A DNA stretch of 64,000 nt from Streptomyces iconiensis. Its GTDB lineage: Bacteria; Actinomycetota; Actinomycetes; Streptomycetales; Streptomycetaceae. The notes below the pieces were generated by a model. The model did not search any database, was not told where the DNA came from, and worked only from the letters and a program-made list of their open reading frames with translations. The DNA lies in assembly GCF_028657195.3 (NCBI RefSeq), contig NZ_JANCPR020000003.1, positions 62,001 to 126,000 of the forward strand. The letters run 5' to 3'. This document shows, one piece after another, positions 31,866-40,284 of the stretch (the stretch's first letter is position 1; each line of letters starts with the position of its first letter). Both the position numbers and the translations under genes were made by a program.

Positions 31866-32684
31866 TCACGGACGCCAGGTGCGGGCGGGGGAGAGGTCGG
31901 GCGGCGCCGACGGGGTGTGGACGACCCATACGTTCGGTTCGGTGTACCGGGCCGAACAGCCGTCGGGCAGCGGTTCGAGCGGCGCGAGCGCGCCCTCGAT
32001 CGTCCAGACGCCGTCGGGGGAGAGCGCGGCGCCCCAGCGCCGCCAGTCGGTCAGCGGTGCCTCCATCACGGTGGACTCGGCGGCGACCCCCACCACCCGT
32101 CCGCCCGCGCGTACATGAGTGCGGAGCCAGGGGTCCTCCGGGAGCCCGTCAGGCCGCTTGCAGCGGATGTAGTCGGCCATGGGCTCACGGGGACGCGCGC
32201 ACTTGCGTGTCGGACGGACAGGCGCGAGGGCAGCGCGGAGGGAGAGCAGCGCGGCCAGCGTACGGACCAGTTCGACGCAGGCGCTGCCCAGCCCCTTGCC
32301 GCGCGCCGAGGGCAGCAGGCTGAGCGACATCATCGCGAGGGTGTCCGGGGCCCGTCCGGCACGCAGGCCCTCCACCGCACGCTCCATCAGCGCGTCCCAG
32401 CCGCCGGGCAGCGCCTCGTCGTCGCCGTCCCAGTAGGCGGGCGCCGTGTCCAGCCAGCCCAGCAGGCGCCCCGACTCCGGCGCTGCGAGCAGAAGTTGGG
32501 CGTACGGCCACAGTGCGGCGAGCGGGGAGTAGAGCCGCATGCTCGGTGCCGCGAAGAGAAAGCGCGGCCACAGCGGTTCGTACGCGACCTGTGCGGCCAG
32601 ACCCGGGGCCTCGTGGGGCAGCGCCACCTCATAGGCGGGGAGCGTCAATTGACGTGCGACGGTCACTGTGTGTGTATCTCTCAT
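31866..32684 (-). CDS. GNAT-like acetyltransferase
   Basis: A 272-residue protein with the acetyl-CoA-binding motif 'SLLPSARGKGLGSACVELV' near residue 125, preceded by the strand 'DTLAMMSLSL'. The N-terminus carries 'VTVARQLTLPAYEVALPHEA'. In this family the C-terminal part usually ends in an 'MADYI' region, and 'MADYIRCKRPDGLPEDPWLR' is present here. The ATG at 32684 diverges from a BBE-type oxidoreductase gene at 32745, sharing a 60-base promoter region. Co-regulation with the adjacent oxidoreductase/methyltransferase pair is possible. The substrate is unknown. Confidence 0.75.
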   Translation of the reverse strand: MRDTHTVTVARQLTLPAYEVALPHEAPGLAAQVAYEPLWPRFLFAAPSMRLYSPLAALWPYAQLLLAAPESGRLLGWLDTAPAYWDGDDEALPGGWDALMERAVEGLRAGRAPDTLAMMSLSLLPSARGKGLGSACVELVRTLAALLSLRAALAPVRPTRKCARPREPMADYIRCKRPDGLPEDPWLRTHVRAGGRVVGVAAESTVMEAPLTDWRRWGAALSPDGVWTIEGALAPLEPLPDGCSARYTEPNVWVVHTPSAPPDLSPARTWRP

Positions 32685-32744
32685 CACGACAAGCGACCGT
32701 AGCAGTGGCGTGTTGGGGTGTACAAAAATGGATACTTTGAGTGC

Positions 32745-34358
32745 GTGAACGGATACGGAAAGTCGCCAATCGCTCCCGGGGCAGCCTCCTGGGCGGCCCT
32801 GCGGAGCGGTCTGGCGGGGGAGTTGCTGCTCCCCGAGGAGACTGGATACGACACCGCGCGCCGTACGGCCGACGCCCGCCACGACGCGGAGCTGCCCGCG
32901 GCCGTCGTACGCTGCGCGACCGAGAACGACGTGCGCGAGGCCCTCCGCTTCGCGGCGCCCCACGGACTGCGCATCCACACCCGCGCGGGCGGACACTGCT
33001 TCGCGGGCTTCTCCACGGGCCCGGGACTCGTGGTCGATGTCTCGCCCCTGGACGCCGTCACGGTGGACGGCGAACACGCGAGCTGCGGCGCGGGGACCAG
33101 CACAGGTGCCTTCGCCGACGCGCTGCACACGGGCCGCAGGGCCGTGCCGACGGGGCTGTGCCCCACCGTCGGCGTCGCGGGCCTCACCCTCGGCGGCGGC
33201 ATGGGCACCACAGGGCGCCGCTACGGATACACCCTCGACAGCCTCACCTCGGCACGCGTCGTACTCGCCGACGGCAGCGTGGTGGAGTGCGACGCCGAGC
33301 GGCACCCCGACCTGTTCTGGGCGCTGCGCGGCGCCGGCCCCCTCGTTCCCGGTGTGGTGACCTCGCTCGGCTTCCGTACGCGCCCCGAAGTCCCCGTCAC
33401 CGACTTCCTCCTGGGCTGGCACTCGGACTGCCGAGCACGCGTGCTGAGCGCGTGGCAGGAGTGGGGGCCACGCGCACCGACGGGCCTGTCGAGCATGGCG
33501 GGGATCACCGCGGGCGAGACCTGGGACGGGCTCCAGCCCGCGGCGGTCGGCGGCTCCTGGCTCGGAGCACGCGAGGACCTCGAACACCATCTCGCCGCGC
33601 TCGTCGCCGCCGTCGGCCGCGACCCGGAAACCAGCACAACGGCCAGCCACGGACAGCGGGCCTCGCTGCGCTTCTGGGGCGGCGACCCGGAGGGAAGGCT
33701 GCCGCTGATCCTGCGCCGTCACGACTTCTTCCGGCGCAACCTGCCAGGCAGTACGGTGCGGGAACTGATCGCGGCGCTGGAGCGCGACCTGCGCCCGGGC
33801 GAGAGCCGCAACTGCGACTTCGAGGCGCTCGGCGGTGCGTACAACCGGGTGCCCGAACATGCGACGGCCATGGTGCACAGAAGCCATCTGTTCGGCATGC
33901 TCTCGCAGTTCAGCCCCGCGCCGGGCGAGCGGCACAGGCGCGCTGCCGTCGCGGCGCTCGACGGGCTGCACACCCTCGTACGGCCGTGGGCCTCGGGCAG
34001 CGCCTACCAGAACTACGCCGAGGCCGACCGGCCCGACTGGGAGCGGGCCTACTACGGCTCCAACTACCCGCGGCTGGCGGCCATCCGGGAGCGCTACGAC
34101 CCCGAAGGGGTCTTCCGCGTCCCCTTCGCTCCCGGCCCGCGCATCCCGTCCGCCAGGTCGCCCGTCGCATCCCCGGCGCCGACCGCATCGCCCCTGCCTT
34201 CCTCCCCGTCCCCTTCCTCGTCCGCCGCTTCACCCGTCCCCGTCCAGCAACCGGTGACCGCCGCCGGGCGCGCGGCCACCGTTCCCTCCTCTTCCCCCTC
34301 CCCCGTTTCTCCCTCTCCCTCTTCCTCCTCCTCGCGAGCCGAAGGGCAGCTCTCATGA
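32745..34358 (+). CDS. FAD-binding (BBE/6-hydroxynicotine-oxidase-like) oxidoreductase
   Basis: About 537 residues. The FAD-binding PCMH domain shows 'GLRIHTRAGGHCFAGFSTGP' where His in 'GGHC' is the usual covalent FAD site, followed by 'GVAGLTLGGGMGTTGRRYG', and the C-terminal berberine-bridge segment 'GSAYQNYAEADRPDWERAYY'. The enzyme likely oxidises a small molecule or peptide with oxygen as acceptor. The last about 80 residues are Ser/Pro-rich. No Shine-Dalgarno exists; GATACT at 32731-32736 could give a leaderless message from GTG 32745, and GTG 32718 is an alternative. Its stop overlaps the start of the methyltransferase (ATGA). Confidence 0.87.
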   Translation: MNGYGKSPIAPGAASWAALRSGLAGELLLPEETGYDTARRTADARHDAELPAAVVRCATENDVREALRFAAPHGLRIHTRAGGHCFAGFSTGPGLVVDVSPLDAVTVDGEHASCGAGTSTGAFADALHTGRRAVPTGLCPTVGVAGLTLGGGMGTTGRRYGYTLDSLTSARVVLADGSVVECDAERHPDLFWALRGAGPLVPGVVTSLGFRTRPEVPVTDFLLGWHSDCRARVLSAWQEWGPRAPTGLSSMAGITAGETWDGLQPAAVGGSWLGAREDLEHHLAALVAAVGRDPETSTTASHGQRASLRFWGGDPEGRLPLILRRHDFFRRNLPGSTVRELIAALERDLRPGESRNCDFEALGGAYNRVPEHATAMVHRSHLFGMLSQFSPAPGERHRRAAVAALDGLHTLVRPWASGSAYQNYAEADRPDWERAYYGSNYPRLAAIRERYDPEGVFRVPFAPGPRIPSARSPVASPAPTASPLPSSPSPSSSAASPVPVQQPVTAAGRAATVPSSSPSPVSPSPSSSSSRAEGQLS

Positions 34359-35191
34359 CGACCGTTCGTGTGCCACACCCCCGTGACTGGCGGCTCCCGG
34401 CAGCCGCCGAGGACCGCAGGGCGGGCAGACCCACCACGGCGGACGCCTTCGGCAAGGCCGTGGCGGACTGCTGGCAGAGCGGCGCCGTTCCCGGCCGCAC
34501 CTTCGAGGTCATGGAGATGGACGACGGTGACGTGCGCGTCGGAGACGTCGCCTCGTTCTACTTCCCCGACCCGGCCGAGGTGCCCGAACTGGAGCGCCAG
34601 GTGTGCGTACGTGCCACCGGCCGCGTCCTGGACGCGGCCTGCCGCGCGGGCAGCAGAGCCGTGTGGCCGGCCGACCAGGAGAAGGTGCGCTCCGTCACCG
34701 GTATCGAATTCTCGCCGGGCGCCGTGGAACTGGCGCGCACGCGCGGGGTCGACGCACACCTGGGCAGCGTCCACGAACTACCGGACGGCATCGGCCCGTT
34801 CGACACCTTCGTGCTGGCGGGGGAGGGGCAGGGCGTCATCGGCAACGCGGAACTCGCGCCCGGGGCACTGCGCAACCTCGCCGCTCTCGCCGCACCCGGC
34901 GCGACACTCCTCTACCAGGGCCTGGATCCCTACCAGGCGTTCGGCGGTTTTCTCGGCGCGCGCACGGGGCGAAACCGGGCGGCGGGGCGGCTGCCGGGAA
35001 CACTGCGGATCAGGAGCCGTTACCAGCAGCTGTCGACGCCGTGGTTCGACTACCTCTACTGCTCGGCCGACGAGTTCACGGCGCTGGCCGAAGGCACGGG
35101 CTGGCTGCGACGCGGTGTCGAGACGGACGGGACGCTCTATCTCGTGACGCTCCAGCTGGCCGCTCGGACGCGTGACCGCTCGGGCGGGTGA
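34355..35191 (+). CDS. SAM-dependent methyltransferase
   Basis: A 278-residue class-I methyltransferase-like protein. The SAM motif I is 'TGRVLDAACRAGSRAVWPA' (degenerate DxGxGxG), followed by 'VTGIEFSPGAVELARTRGVD' (acidic residue after strand 2) and 'GPFDTFVLAGEGQGVIGN' (motif II/III). The C-terminus ends 'TDGTLYLVTLQLA'. It is translationally coupled to the oxidoreductase by an ATGA overlap (34355-34358). It lies 330 bases before a Cys-rich RiPP-like precursor, so a tailoring role is possible, although a primary or unrelated secondary role cannot be excluded. Confidence 0.8.
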   Translation: MTTVRVPHPRDWRLPAAAEDRRAGRPTTADAFGKAVADCWQSGAVPGRTFEVMEMDDGDVRVGDVASFYFPDPAEVPELERQVCVRATGRVLDAACRAGSRAVWPADQEKVRSVTGIEFSPGAVELARTRGVDAHLGSVHELPDGIGPFDTFVLAGEGQGVIGNAELAPGALRNLAALAAPGATLLYQGLDPYQAFGGFLGARTGRNRAAGRLPGTLRIRSRYQQLSTPWFDYLYCSADEFTALAEGTGWLRRGVETDGTLYLVTLQLAARTRDRSGG

Positions 35192-35410
35192 CCGCGCAGG
35201 TGCGTGACCGGTCAGGCATGTGACCGGGCGGGTGCGTGACCGGTCAGGCGTGACCGCTCCGCATGACCGTTGAGGCGACGGGCCGCTGAGGTGCGTGACC
35301 GCTCTCGCGCACGGCCGCTCTCGCGCATGGCCGCTCTCGCGCATGGGCGTTGAGGCAGCCGCGCATGGCCGTTGAGGCAACTGGCCGTCCAGGCACCGGT
35401 TTTCGCTCTT
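35192..35410. repeat. Two families of degenerate tandem repeats
   Basis: Between the methyltransferase and the precursor, about seven copies of a unit like GTGACCGGTCAGGC (35195-35270) are followed by about five copies of a unit like CGCATGGCCGCTCTCG (35290-35400). No gene is supported here. The repeats end where the precursor's promoter region begins. Confidence 0.65.
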
Positions 35411-35425
35411 AGAGGTGATAGCGGT

Positions 35426-35448
35426 ACACGTCTGGATTCCGGACGTGT
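35426..35448. promoter_or_regulatory. 23-bp near-perfect palindrome upstream of RiPP precursor
   Basis: ACACGTC and GACGTGT frame the centre TGGATTCCG, which is itself symmetrical apart from one T-G position. The element is centred about 83 bases before the precursor ATG. Its symmetry and position fit an operator, or a stem in the leader. No regulator gene is adjacent. Confidence 0.55.
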
Positions 35449-35519
35449 GACACAGGCAAGCCATTCAGCGGTACCGGGACAGGCCCGGGCCGACGCAAGT
35501 CCGCTCGAAAGGACACGAC

Positions 35520-35705
35520 ATGAGCGTTTCCGCGAAGCTCGCCGCCGCACTCAGTGACCTCGATGCTCCCGCGGCCGAGGAGGCCGGCGTCCCACGCTGC
35601 GGCACCTGCTACGAAGCCGTGCCACGCTGCGCCTGCCACACCACCGCCTCGACCGCCTCGGTGCCACGCTGCTCGTGCTACGCGGCTGTGGAGAACGGTT
35701 CCTGA
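35520..35705 (+). CDS. Cys-rich RiPP (TOMM-like) precursor peptide
   Basis: A 61-residue peptide with AAAGGA seven bases before ATG 35520. Residues 1-23 ('MSVSAKLAAALSDLDAPAAE') form an amphipathic, acidic leader of the L-x-x-L-x-D-L-D kind found in azol(in)e peptides. The C-terminal part is rich in Cys, Ser and Thr and holds three copies of VPRC: 'VPRCGTC' (24-30), 'VPRCACHTT' (34-42) and 'VPRCSC' (48-53), six cysteines in all, ending 'AVENGS'. The DNA GTGCCACGCTGC recurs with little drift. YcaO cyclodehydratases can convert Cys/Ser/Thr in such cores to thiazol(in)es and oxazol(in)es, and a YcaO pair lies 280 bases downstream on the other strand. The product is unknown. Confidence 0.75.
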   Translation: MSVSAKLAAALSDLDAPAAEEAGVPRCGTCYEAVPRCACHTTASTASVPRCSCYAAVENGS

Positions 35706-35980
35706 GACGGGCCGGCTCCTGAGGTGCCCGGCCCCTGAGAGCGGCCGGTTCCTGAAGCGGACCGGCTTCTGACGCGTCAGCCCACGTACGACCGCCGTCC
35801 GGCCCCCCGCCCGCACTGCCCAGTCCCCGCACCACCCCACTCCCACCCCCATCCCGTACCGACCGGGCCCCGGGACAGTCCTCGTCCCGGGGCCGGACCT
35901 CTTTCCGGGCGCTTCGGACACGAGCCGGGGACAGCGCGGTTCGTAGCCGGAGCCGGAGCCGGAGCCGTGTCGGGGACAGG
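35706..35980. other. Intergenic region after precursor, with CCGGCTCCTGAG repeats
   Basis: No gene. Four degenerate units (GGCCGGCTCCTGAG, GCCCGGCCCCTGAG, GCGGCCGGTTCCTGAAG, CGGACCGGCTTCTGAC) run from 35708 to 35775, and GAGCCG triplet repeats lie near 35945-35970. The former could fold into stems that end the precursor transcript. Confidence 0.5.
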
Positions 35981-37951
35981 TCAGGGGAAGGGATGCGGAT
36001 GCGGGTTGATCTCGTTCTCCGCCAGCGCGTCCGCGCGGAACCCCAGCGTGCGGGGCAGTGTCCGCACCCGGGGCAGGCACTCCAGGCGCCGCTCCGCGTG
36101 CCCGAAGGTCATCGGAAGCGTTCCGGGCACCAGCACCTTCACGCAGCGCAACCCGCCGGCGCGGTGCTCGGGCCTTGTCTGGTCCACGACGACGACCTCC
36201 ATGCCGTCCGCCGCGTACCTGGCCACCAACTCGGCCACATGCGCTGCCAGATCGGAGCTTTCGGGCCACGGCCGCGCCGTGTCCAGGGCCCCCGGTGCCA
36301 CCCGCTCACCCTCCGTACGCAGGAACGCCAGCCGCTCACGCGCCGAAGGATGCGCGTACAGCAGTTCGTGATCGCTCATCGTGCGCACCCGGAACGGGTC
36401 ACGCAGCATCGCGGCTGCCCGCTCCAGGTCGTGGGCCGGCGGGGCCAGCAACGTACACACCAACTCGTCGAGGGCGGCCACGAGCGCGTCCTCGGTCCGC
36501 AGCCGCGCGGCAGCGCCGCACACCACGGCGGGTGGGCCCACCGCCTCGTGGCCCGCGACCGACATCACCCACACCGCGGGAACGCCCTGTTCCAACGTCG
36601 CGTCGAACGCCATCAGTTCGCACCCCGCGCGCTCCCTGGCCCATGCAGCGAGCATCGGCACCCGGCGGTCCGCGGCGGCCTCCAGGTCGATACGGGTCAG
36701 CGGCAGTCGCGCGTACCACGCCGCCAGGAACGCGTCACGTTCCGCGACCTCCAGCAGCCCGTGCAGCACCGCCTCGGTCAGACTCGCGCCCACGGCACAG
36801 CCGCTGGACGACTCCTGCACGAACCGCGGGCGCCGTGGGTGCGGATCGGCGTAGTGCACCAGTGCGGCGGGCACCAGAACAGCCCTGTTCCTGGTCAGGG
36901 ACCGCCCCCACGCCCAGTCCGTCTCCAGCGAGGCCGACCAGCGGACGTACGGGAAGTCGGGGAGCCCGTACGACGCGTCGGAGTGCAGCCCGAAGGACGG
37001 TGGATGCACCGCGTTGCCGGCCACCTCGCGGTAGGTGGCCGACGGGCCGCGCAGCGCCCGCGCGTCCGGCACCGGCACGCCGCCCAGTCGCTCCAGCGCC
37101 TCCAGTACGGCCGCCGACCTGGCGGAACGGAAGTCCTCGCCGTGCCCGTACCCGTGGTACGAAACGGCGTTCTCGTACGCCGGATCGCGCACGGCGACCG
37201 CCACCGGACGCCCGCCCTCCGCACGCTCGCGCACCTCGTGCACAAGGCCGGCGCAGGGGTCGACGAACGAGTCGGCGACGGCGGCGGTCTCGGCGCCCGA
37301 CAGCATGCGCAGCCGGCCTGGTTCGCCGACCGGGGCGGGGCGCGGCACCGGATTCGGCTCGGCGCCAGGCAGCAGCGGCCCGCAGTGCGGACACTCCGGG
37401 TCGGGCAGCACCGGATGCCGGGTGATCTCGCCCCGCCCCGTACCGACCCGGACCAGCGTGCCCCGCGTACGGGGCACGGAGCGCGTGCTCAACTCGTCGG
37501 CCAGCAGCGCAGCGACCATCTCCAGCACCGTCCCCGACGGCGGGGCAGGTCGATACGGCCCGTCGTGCGCGGGAGCCCGTACGAGATGGCGGTGGCGCCG
37601 CAGCCACGCGCAGCGCGGACACCCCGGCGTGCCCGGCACGCCAAGGGGCCCGATCAGCAGCGCGCCCGGCTCCCATACCAGTGGGAGCCAGGCGGCGTCC
37701 GCGGCGGTGGCACCCGACTCGGCCTCCGCGTAGGACTCGGGCGTCCCGCCCGGCTGTGACACGTCCTCCCGCACGCACGCGAGCCAACGGCGTGCGCGCG
37801 GAGCGGGTACGGGCGTATCGGCGAGCCGCCCCAGCAGCCAGTGCCCCAGTTCCGCGTCGCCGCACAGACGTACGGCCTCGCCGCGTACGCGGATCGTCGC
37901 CGCCGCTCCGAACGCGCCGCGGGCGTCCGCCACTTCGCTGTCATGGTCCAC
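35981..37951 (-). CDS. YcaO-domain azoline cyclodehydratase (TOMM)
   Basis: A 656-residue protein. The N-terminal part (about 60-240) resembles the E1-like/C-domain end of TOMM cyclodehydratases: 'IGPLGVPGTPGCPRCAWLR' and 'DPECPHCGPLLPG' give two CxxC pairs that probably bind zinc. The remainder is a YcaO ATP-binding domain: 'AAVLEALERLGG', 'RFVQESSSGCAVGASLTEAV', 'LHGLLEVAERDAFLAAWY' (E-x-x-E-R-D) and a proline-rich end 'NPHPHPFP', the C-terminal signature of azoline-forming YcaO proteins. It phosphorylates backbone amides to cyclise Cys/Ser/Thr. Start GTG 37951 follows GAGG; the gene begins 14 bases after its partner's stop. Confidence 0.87.
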   Translation of the reverse strand: MDHDSEVADARGAFGAAATIRVRGEAVRLCGDAELGHWLLGRLADTPVPAPRARRWLACVREDVSQPGGTPESYAEAESGATAADAAWLPLVWEPGALLIGPLGVPGTPGCPRCAWLRRHRHLVRAPAHDGPYRPAPPSGTVLEMVAALLADELSTRSVPRTRGTLVRVGTGRGEITRHPVLPDPECPHCGPLLPGAEPNPVPRPAPVGEPGRLRMLSGAETAAVADSFVDPCAGLVHEVRERAEGGRPVAVAVRDPAYENAVSYHGYGHGEDFRSARSAAVLEALERLGGVPVPDARALRGPSATYREVAGNAVHPPSFGLHSDASYGLPDFPYVRWSASLETDWAWGRSLTRNRAVLVPAALVHYADPHPRRPRFVQESSSGCAVGASLTEAVLHGLLEVAERDAFLAAWYARLPLTRIDLEAAADRRVPMLAAWARERAGCELMAFDATLEQGVPAVWVMSVAGHEAVGPPAVVCGAAARLRTEDALVAALDELVCTLLAPPAHDLERAAAMLRDPFRVRTMSDHELLYAHPSARERLAFLRTEGERVAPGALDTARPWPESSDLAAHVAELVARYAADGMEVVVVDQTRPEHRAGGLRCVKVLVPGTLPMTFGHAERRLECLPRVRTLPRTLGFRADALAENEINPHPHPFP

Positions 37952-37965
37952 TCCGATCGCCTCGG

Positions 37966-40128
37966 TCAACTGTGCTCCCTGACCAGCACGACACGCACCA
38001 CACAAGGCCCCTCACCCCGCAGCGGCACGACAACCGGGCGGGCCCCGTCCGCCGCCAGTGCCGAGACCAGTGCCACCGCCGCCGGATCGGGCGGCGGACC
38101 GATCCGGGGTCCGGCCTGCGCCTCGGCCTCCGCCTCGCCCCGCGCTTCGACCCCTGCTTCGACCCGGGCATCGATCGGCGCATGCTCTCGCGCGGGACCT
38201 GAGCCCGGTTTCTCCGAAACCTCGTGGGTGAAGTCCGGTCCCTCACGCAGCCGTTCAGGTACCTCGCCAGCCAGGTGGGGTGCGTACGGCGCGTCACCGT
38301 CACGTTCGGCCTGCCAGGCCGCCAGCGCCGCCTCCAGCGCCTCGTCCACGTCACCGCACCGCAGTGCCACGGTGACCCCGTCCAGCGTCACCGCGTGCGC
38401 GGCTACGCCGCCCAGTACCGCCGACGCGTCGAACACCCGCACCTCGCGCCCCGTCGCCTCCAGCAACGCCCGCCCGCCGCCATGCACTTGGGGAAGCGGG
38501 GCCTCCCACACCCGCAGCCGCCGCGCGAGCACCTGCTCGGCCACGGCCCTGAGCCCGTCCGCCACGGCCCCCACCGCGTCGGCCCCCGCCGCCTTCGCTG
38601 TCTCATGCATGAAGACGGGTGGGCTTCCCGCCGGGCTCTCTGGCCGGCTTCCCGCCGGTTTCTCTGTGCGGGGCACGCGCACGGGCGCCGAAGCGGCGAG
38701 GTCCCAGCCCCATGCAGGGTCGGCGGGGTCGGGGTCGGGTGTGTCGGCGGCGAGTGCGCGCAGGAGCGCGGCGCGGCGGGCGGCCTCACGGGTCGCCCCG
38801 TGCGCTCCCACTACGTGCCCACTCCGCAGAACGGCACCGCATGTCCACAGCGGGAACTGGGACCAGCTCCCGGACGACACCTCCCGCGGCGACCCCGTAC
38901 GGGGGTCGGCCAACGCGTCGGCGCGCTCCCACAGTTGGCCCTCGCCGGCAGGCCCGCCGCCGGGGCCCGGACCGCATCCGGAACCCGGCCCGTCCCCGGA
39001 AGCGGAACCACGTGCGTCCCACCACGCGGCGACCGAAGCGCGGGAGGCGCAGGGTGCGGGGGAGGGGGCGAGAACCGCGTGCTCCGTGGTCGTCAGTGCG
39101 TGCAGGTCCACCCGTACGGCGATGCCGTCGTCCTCCACTCCTGTCAGGTACCGCTCGCAGGCGAGCACGGCGTGCCCGGCGACAACCGTCGCTGCGGCCC
39201 CCGTCACCTCGGGAACGGCGCCTGTGACTGCCGGTTCGTCCCCGTACCCCGCCGAGAGGCGCGCGTGCCCAGTCCCAGTCACGGGTCCGTACCCGTCAGC
39301 GTGCCTGTCACCGCCCACGGGCCCCAGCCACGCCTCCCCGCCCCCGAGGCGTACGGGGTACAACAGCCCGCCCCGTACGGCAGGTTGGGCCGCGTCACCG
39401 CCCCCGCCGCCGTTCACCCACACCACGAGGTCACCCTCGCCCGCCTCCTGCGCCCCCGTCGCCGTGACCCGCACCTGTTGCGAGGAGTCCCGCAGCGCCG
39501 CCTCGGCGACCTCGCGCACCGCCGCGATGTCGCCCCCGCCCGACACGGCGACCTCCACGGTCCGCAAGCCCGCCCGCACCCCGAGCCGTACGACCTCACG
39601 CAGCACGGCCAGGGCCGCGGTGGAACCTGAACCAGGACCGGAAGCAGAGGCCGAACCGGGAGCAGAAGCGGAACCGGAAACAGACGGGGAAACGGAATCC
39701 GCATCGGCAACGGAATCCGGATCGGAAACGGAACCGCATACGAAGACGCGTGCCTCCCGCAGGCGCTGGAAGCGGTGTTGGGGCGAGTCGGTGACGTACG
39801 CGAGATGCGCGAGCTGCTCGGCGTGGACGCGGCGTTCGTCGGCCGTGAGGCCGTGTGCGCGTTCGGGAACCGCGTGGCACACGTATCCGCCGCGTGCGAG
39901 CGTACGGACCAGCCGCTCGACCGTTTCCCGCTGCCCGCACGGCAGTTCACGTACCAGCTCGGCGAGGGTGTGCTCGCCGGTGAGGAAGGGTGCGAGCCGC
40001 GTCAGCCACGGGTGGAGGCGGGAGCCGCGCAGGAGCGTGCCGCCGTGCGGTGCGTGCACGTACGTGCCGTCGGCGCGTTCCGTGAAGTGGACGTGCTCCC
40101 GCAGGCGTGGCCGCATCTGTGGCCGCAT
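37966..40128 (-). CDS. TOMM leader-binding / ocin-ThiF-like partner protein
   Basis: A 720-residue protein upstream of the YcaO gene. The N-terminus (about 8-90) looks like a RiPP recognition element of the PqqD winged-helix type: 'EHVHFTERADGTYVHAPHGG', 'LTRLAPFLTGEHTLAELVRE'. A ThiF-like Rossmann segment starts at 'LREARVFVCGS', and is interrupted by a Ser/Ala/Asp simple-sequence insert. The rest carries domain pieces such as 'DLHALTTTEHAVL' and 'CGAVLRSGHVVGAHGATREA', which recall the second half of YcaO-partner proteins. F-type proteins of this kind bind the precursor leader and present it to the YcaO enzyme. ATG 40128 follows GAGGGG. Confidence 0.75.
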   Translation of the reverse strand: MRPQMRPRLREHVHFTERADGTYVHAPHGGTLLRGSRLHPWLTRLAPFLTGEHTLAELVRELPCGQRETVERLVRTLARGGYVCHAVPERAHGLTADERRVHAEQLAHLAYVTDSPQHRFQRLREARVFVCGSVSDPDSVADADSVSPSVSGSASAPGSASASGPGSGSTAALAVLREVVRLGVRAGLRTVEVAVSGGGDIAAVREVAEAALRDSSQQVRVTATGAQEAGEGDLVVWVNGGGGGDAAQPAVRGGLLYPVRLGGGEAWLGPVGGDRHADGYGPVTGTGHARLSAGYGDEPAVTGAVPEVTGAAATVVAGHAVLACERYLTGVEDDGIAVRVDLHALTTTEHAVLAPSPAPCASRASVAAWWDARGSASGDGPGSGCGPGPGGGPAGEGQLWERADALADPRTGSPREVSSGSWSQFPLWTCGAVLRSGHVVGAHGATREAARRAALLRALAADTPDPDPADPAWGWDLAASAPVRVPRTEKPAGSRPESPAGSPPVFMHETAKAAGADAVGAVADGLRAVAEQVLARRLRVWEAPLPQVHGGGRALLEATGREVRVFDASAVLGGVAAHAVTLDGVTVALRCGDVDEALEAALAAWQAERDGDAPYAPHLAGEVPERLREGPDFTHEVSEKPGSGPAREHAPIDARVEAGVEARGEAEAEAQAGPRIGPPPDPAAVALVSALAADGARPVVVPLRGEGPCVVRVVLVREHS

Positions 40129-40284
40129 ATGACGTGTCCCCTCGTGCCCTGGTACGGCCCCGGGCTGTCGGGCCGTCCCGCCGTGACTGGCCACGAGGGG
40201 GGCCGCCCATGCGCGTGCCAGGGGCGATTCGCCGCAATGAGTGATCTTGCGGGGGTCCCGGTGTCACACCCCCCGGGCCCGACC

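Noticed and set aside
32685..33971. N-terminal extension of the minus-strand GNAT frame across the oxidoreductase gene
   Set aside because: The upstream 429 codons are antisense to the BBE oxidoreductase. The real start is the ATG at 32684, where protein-like sequence begins.
37841..40132. 763-codon plus-strand frame opposite the RiPP partner protein
   Set aside because: Ser/Ala/Pro/Arg-rich translation typical of a shadow frame; the minus strand holds a protein with RRE-like and YcaO-partner features.
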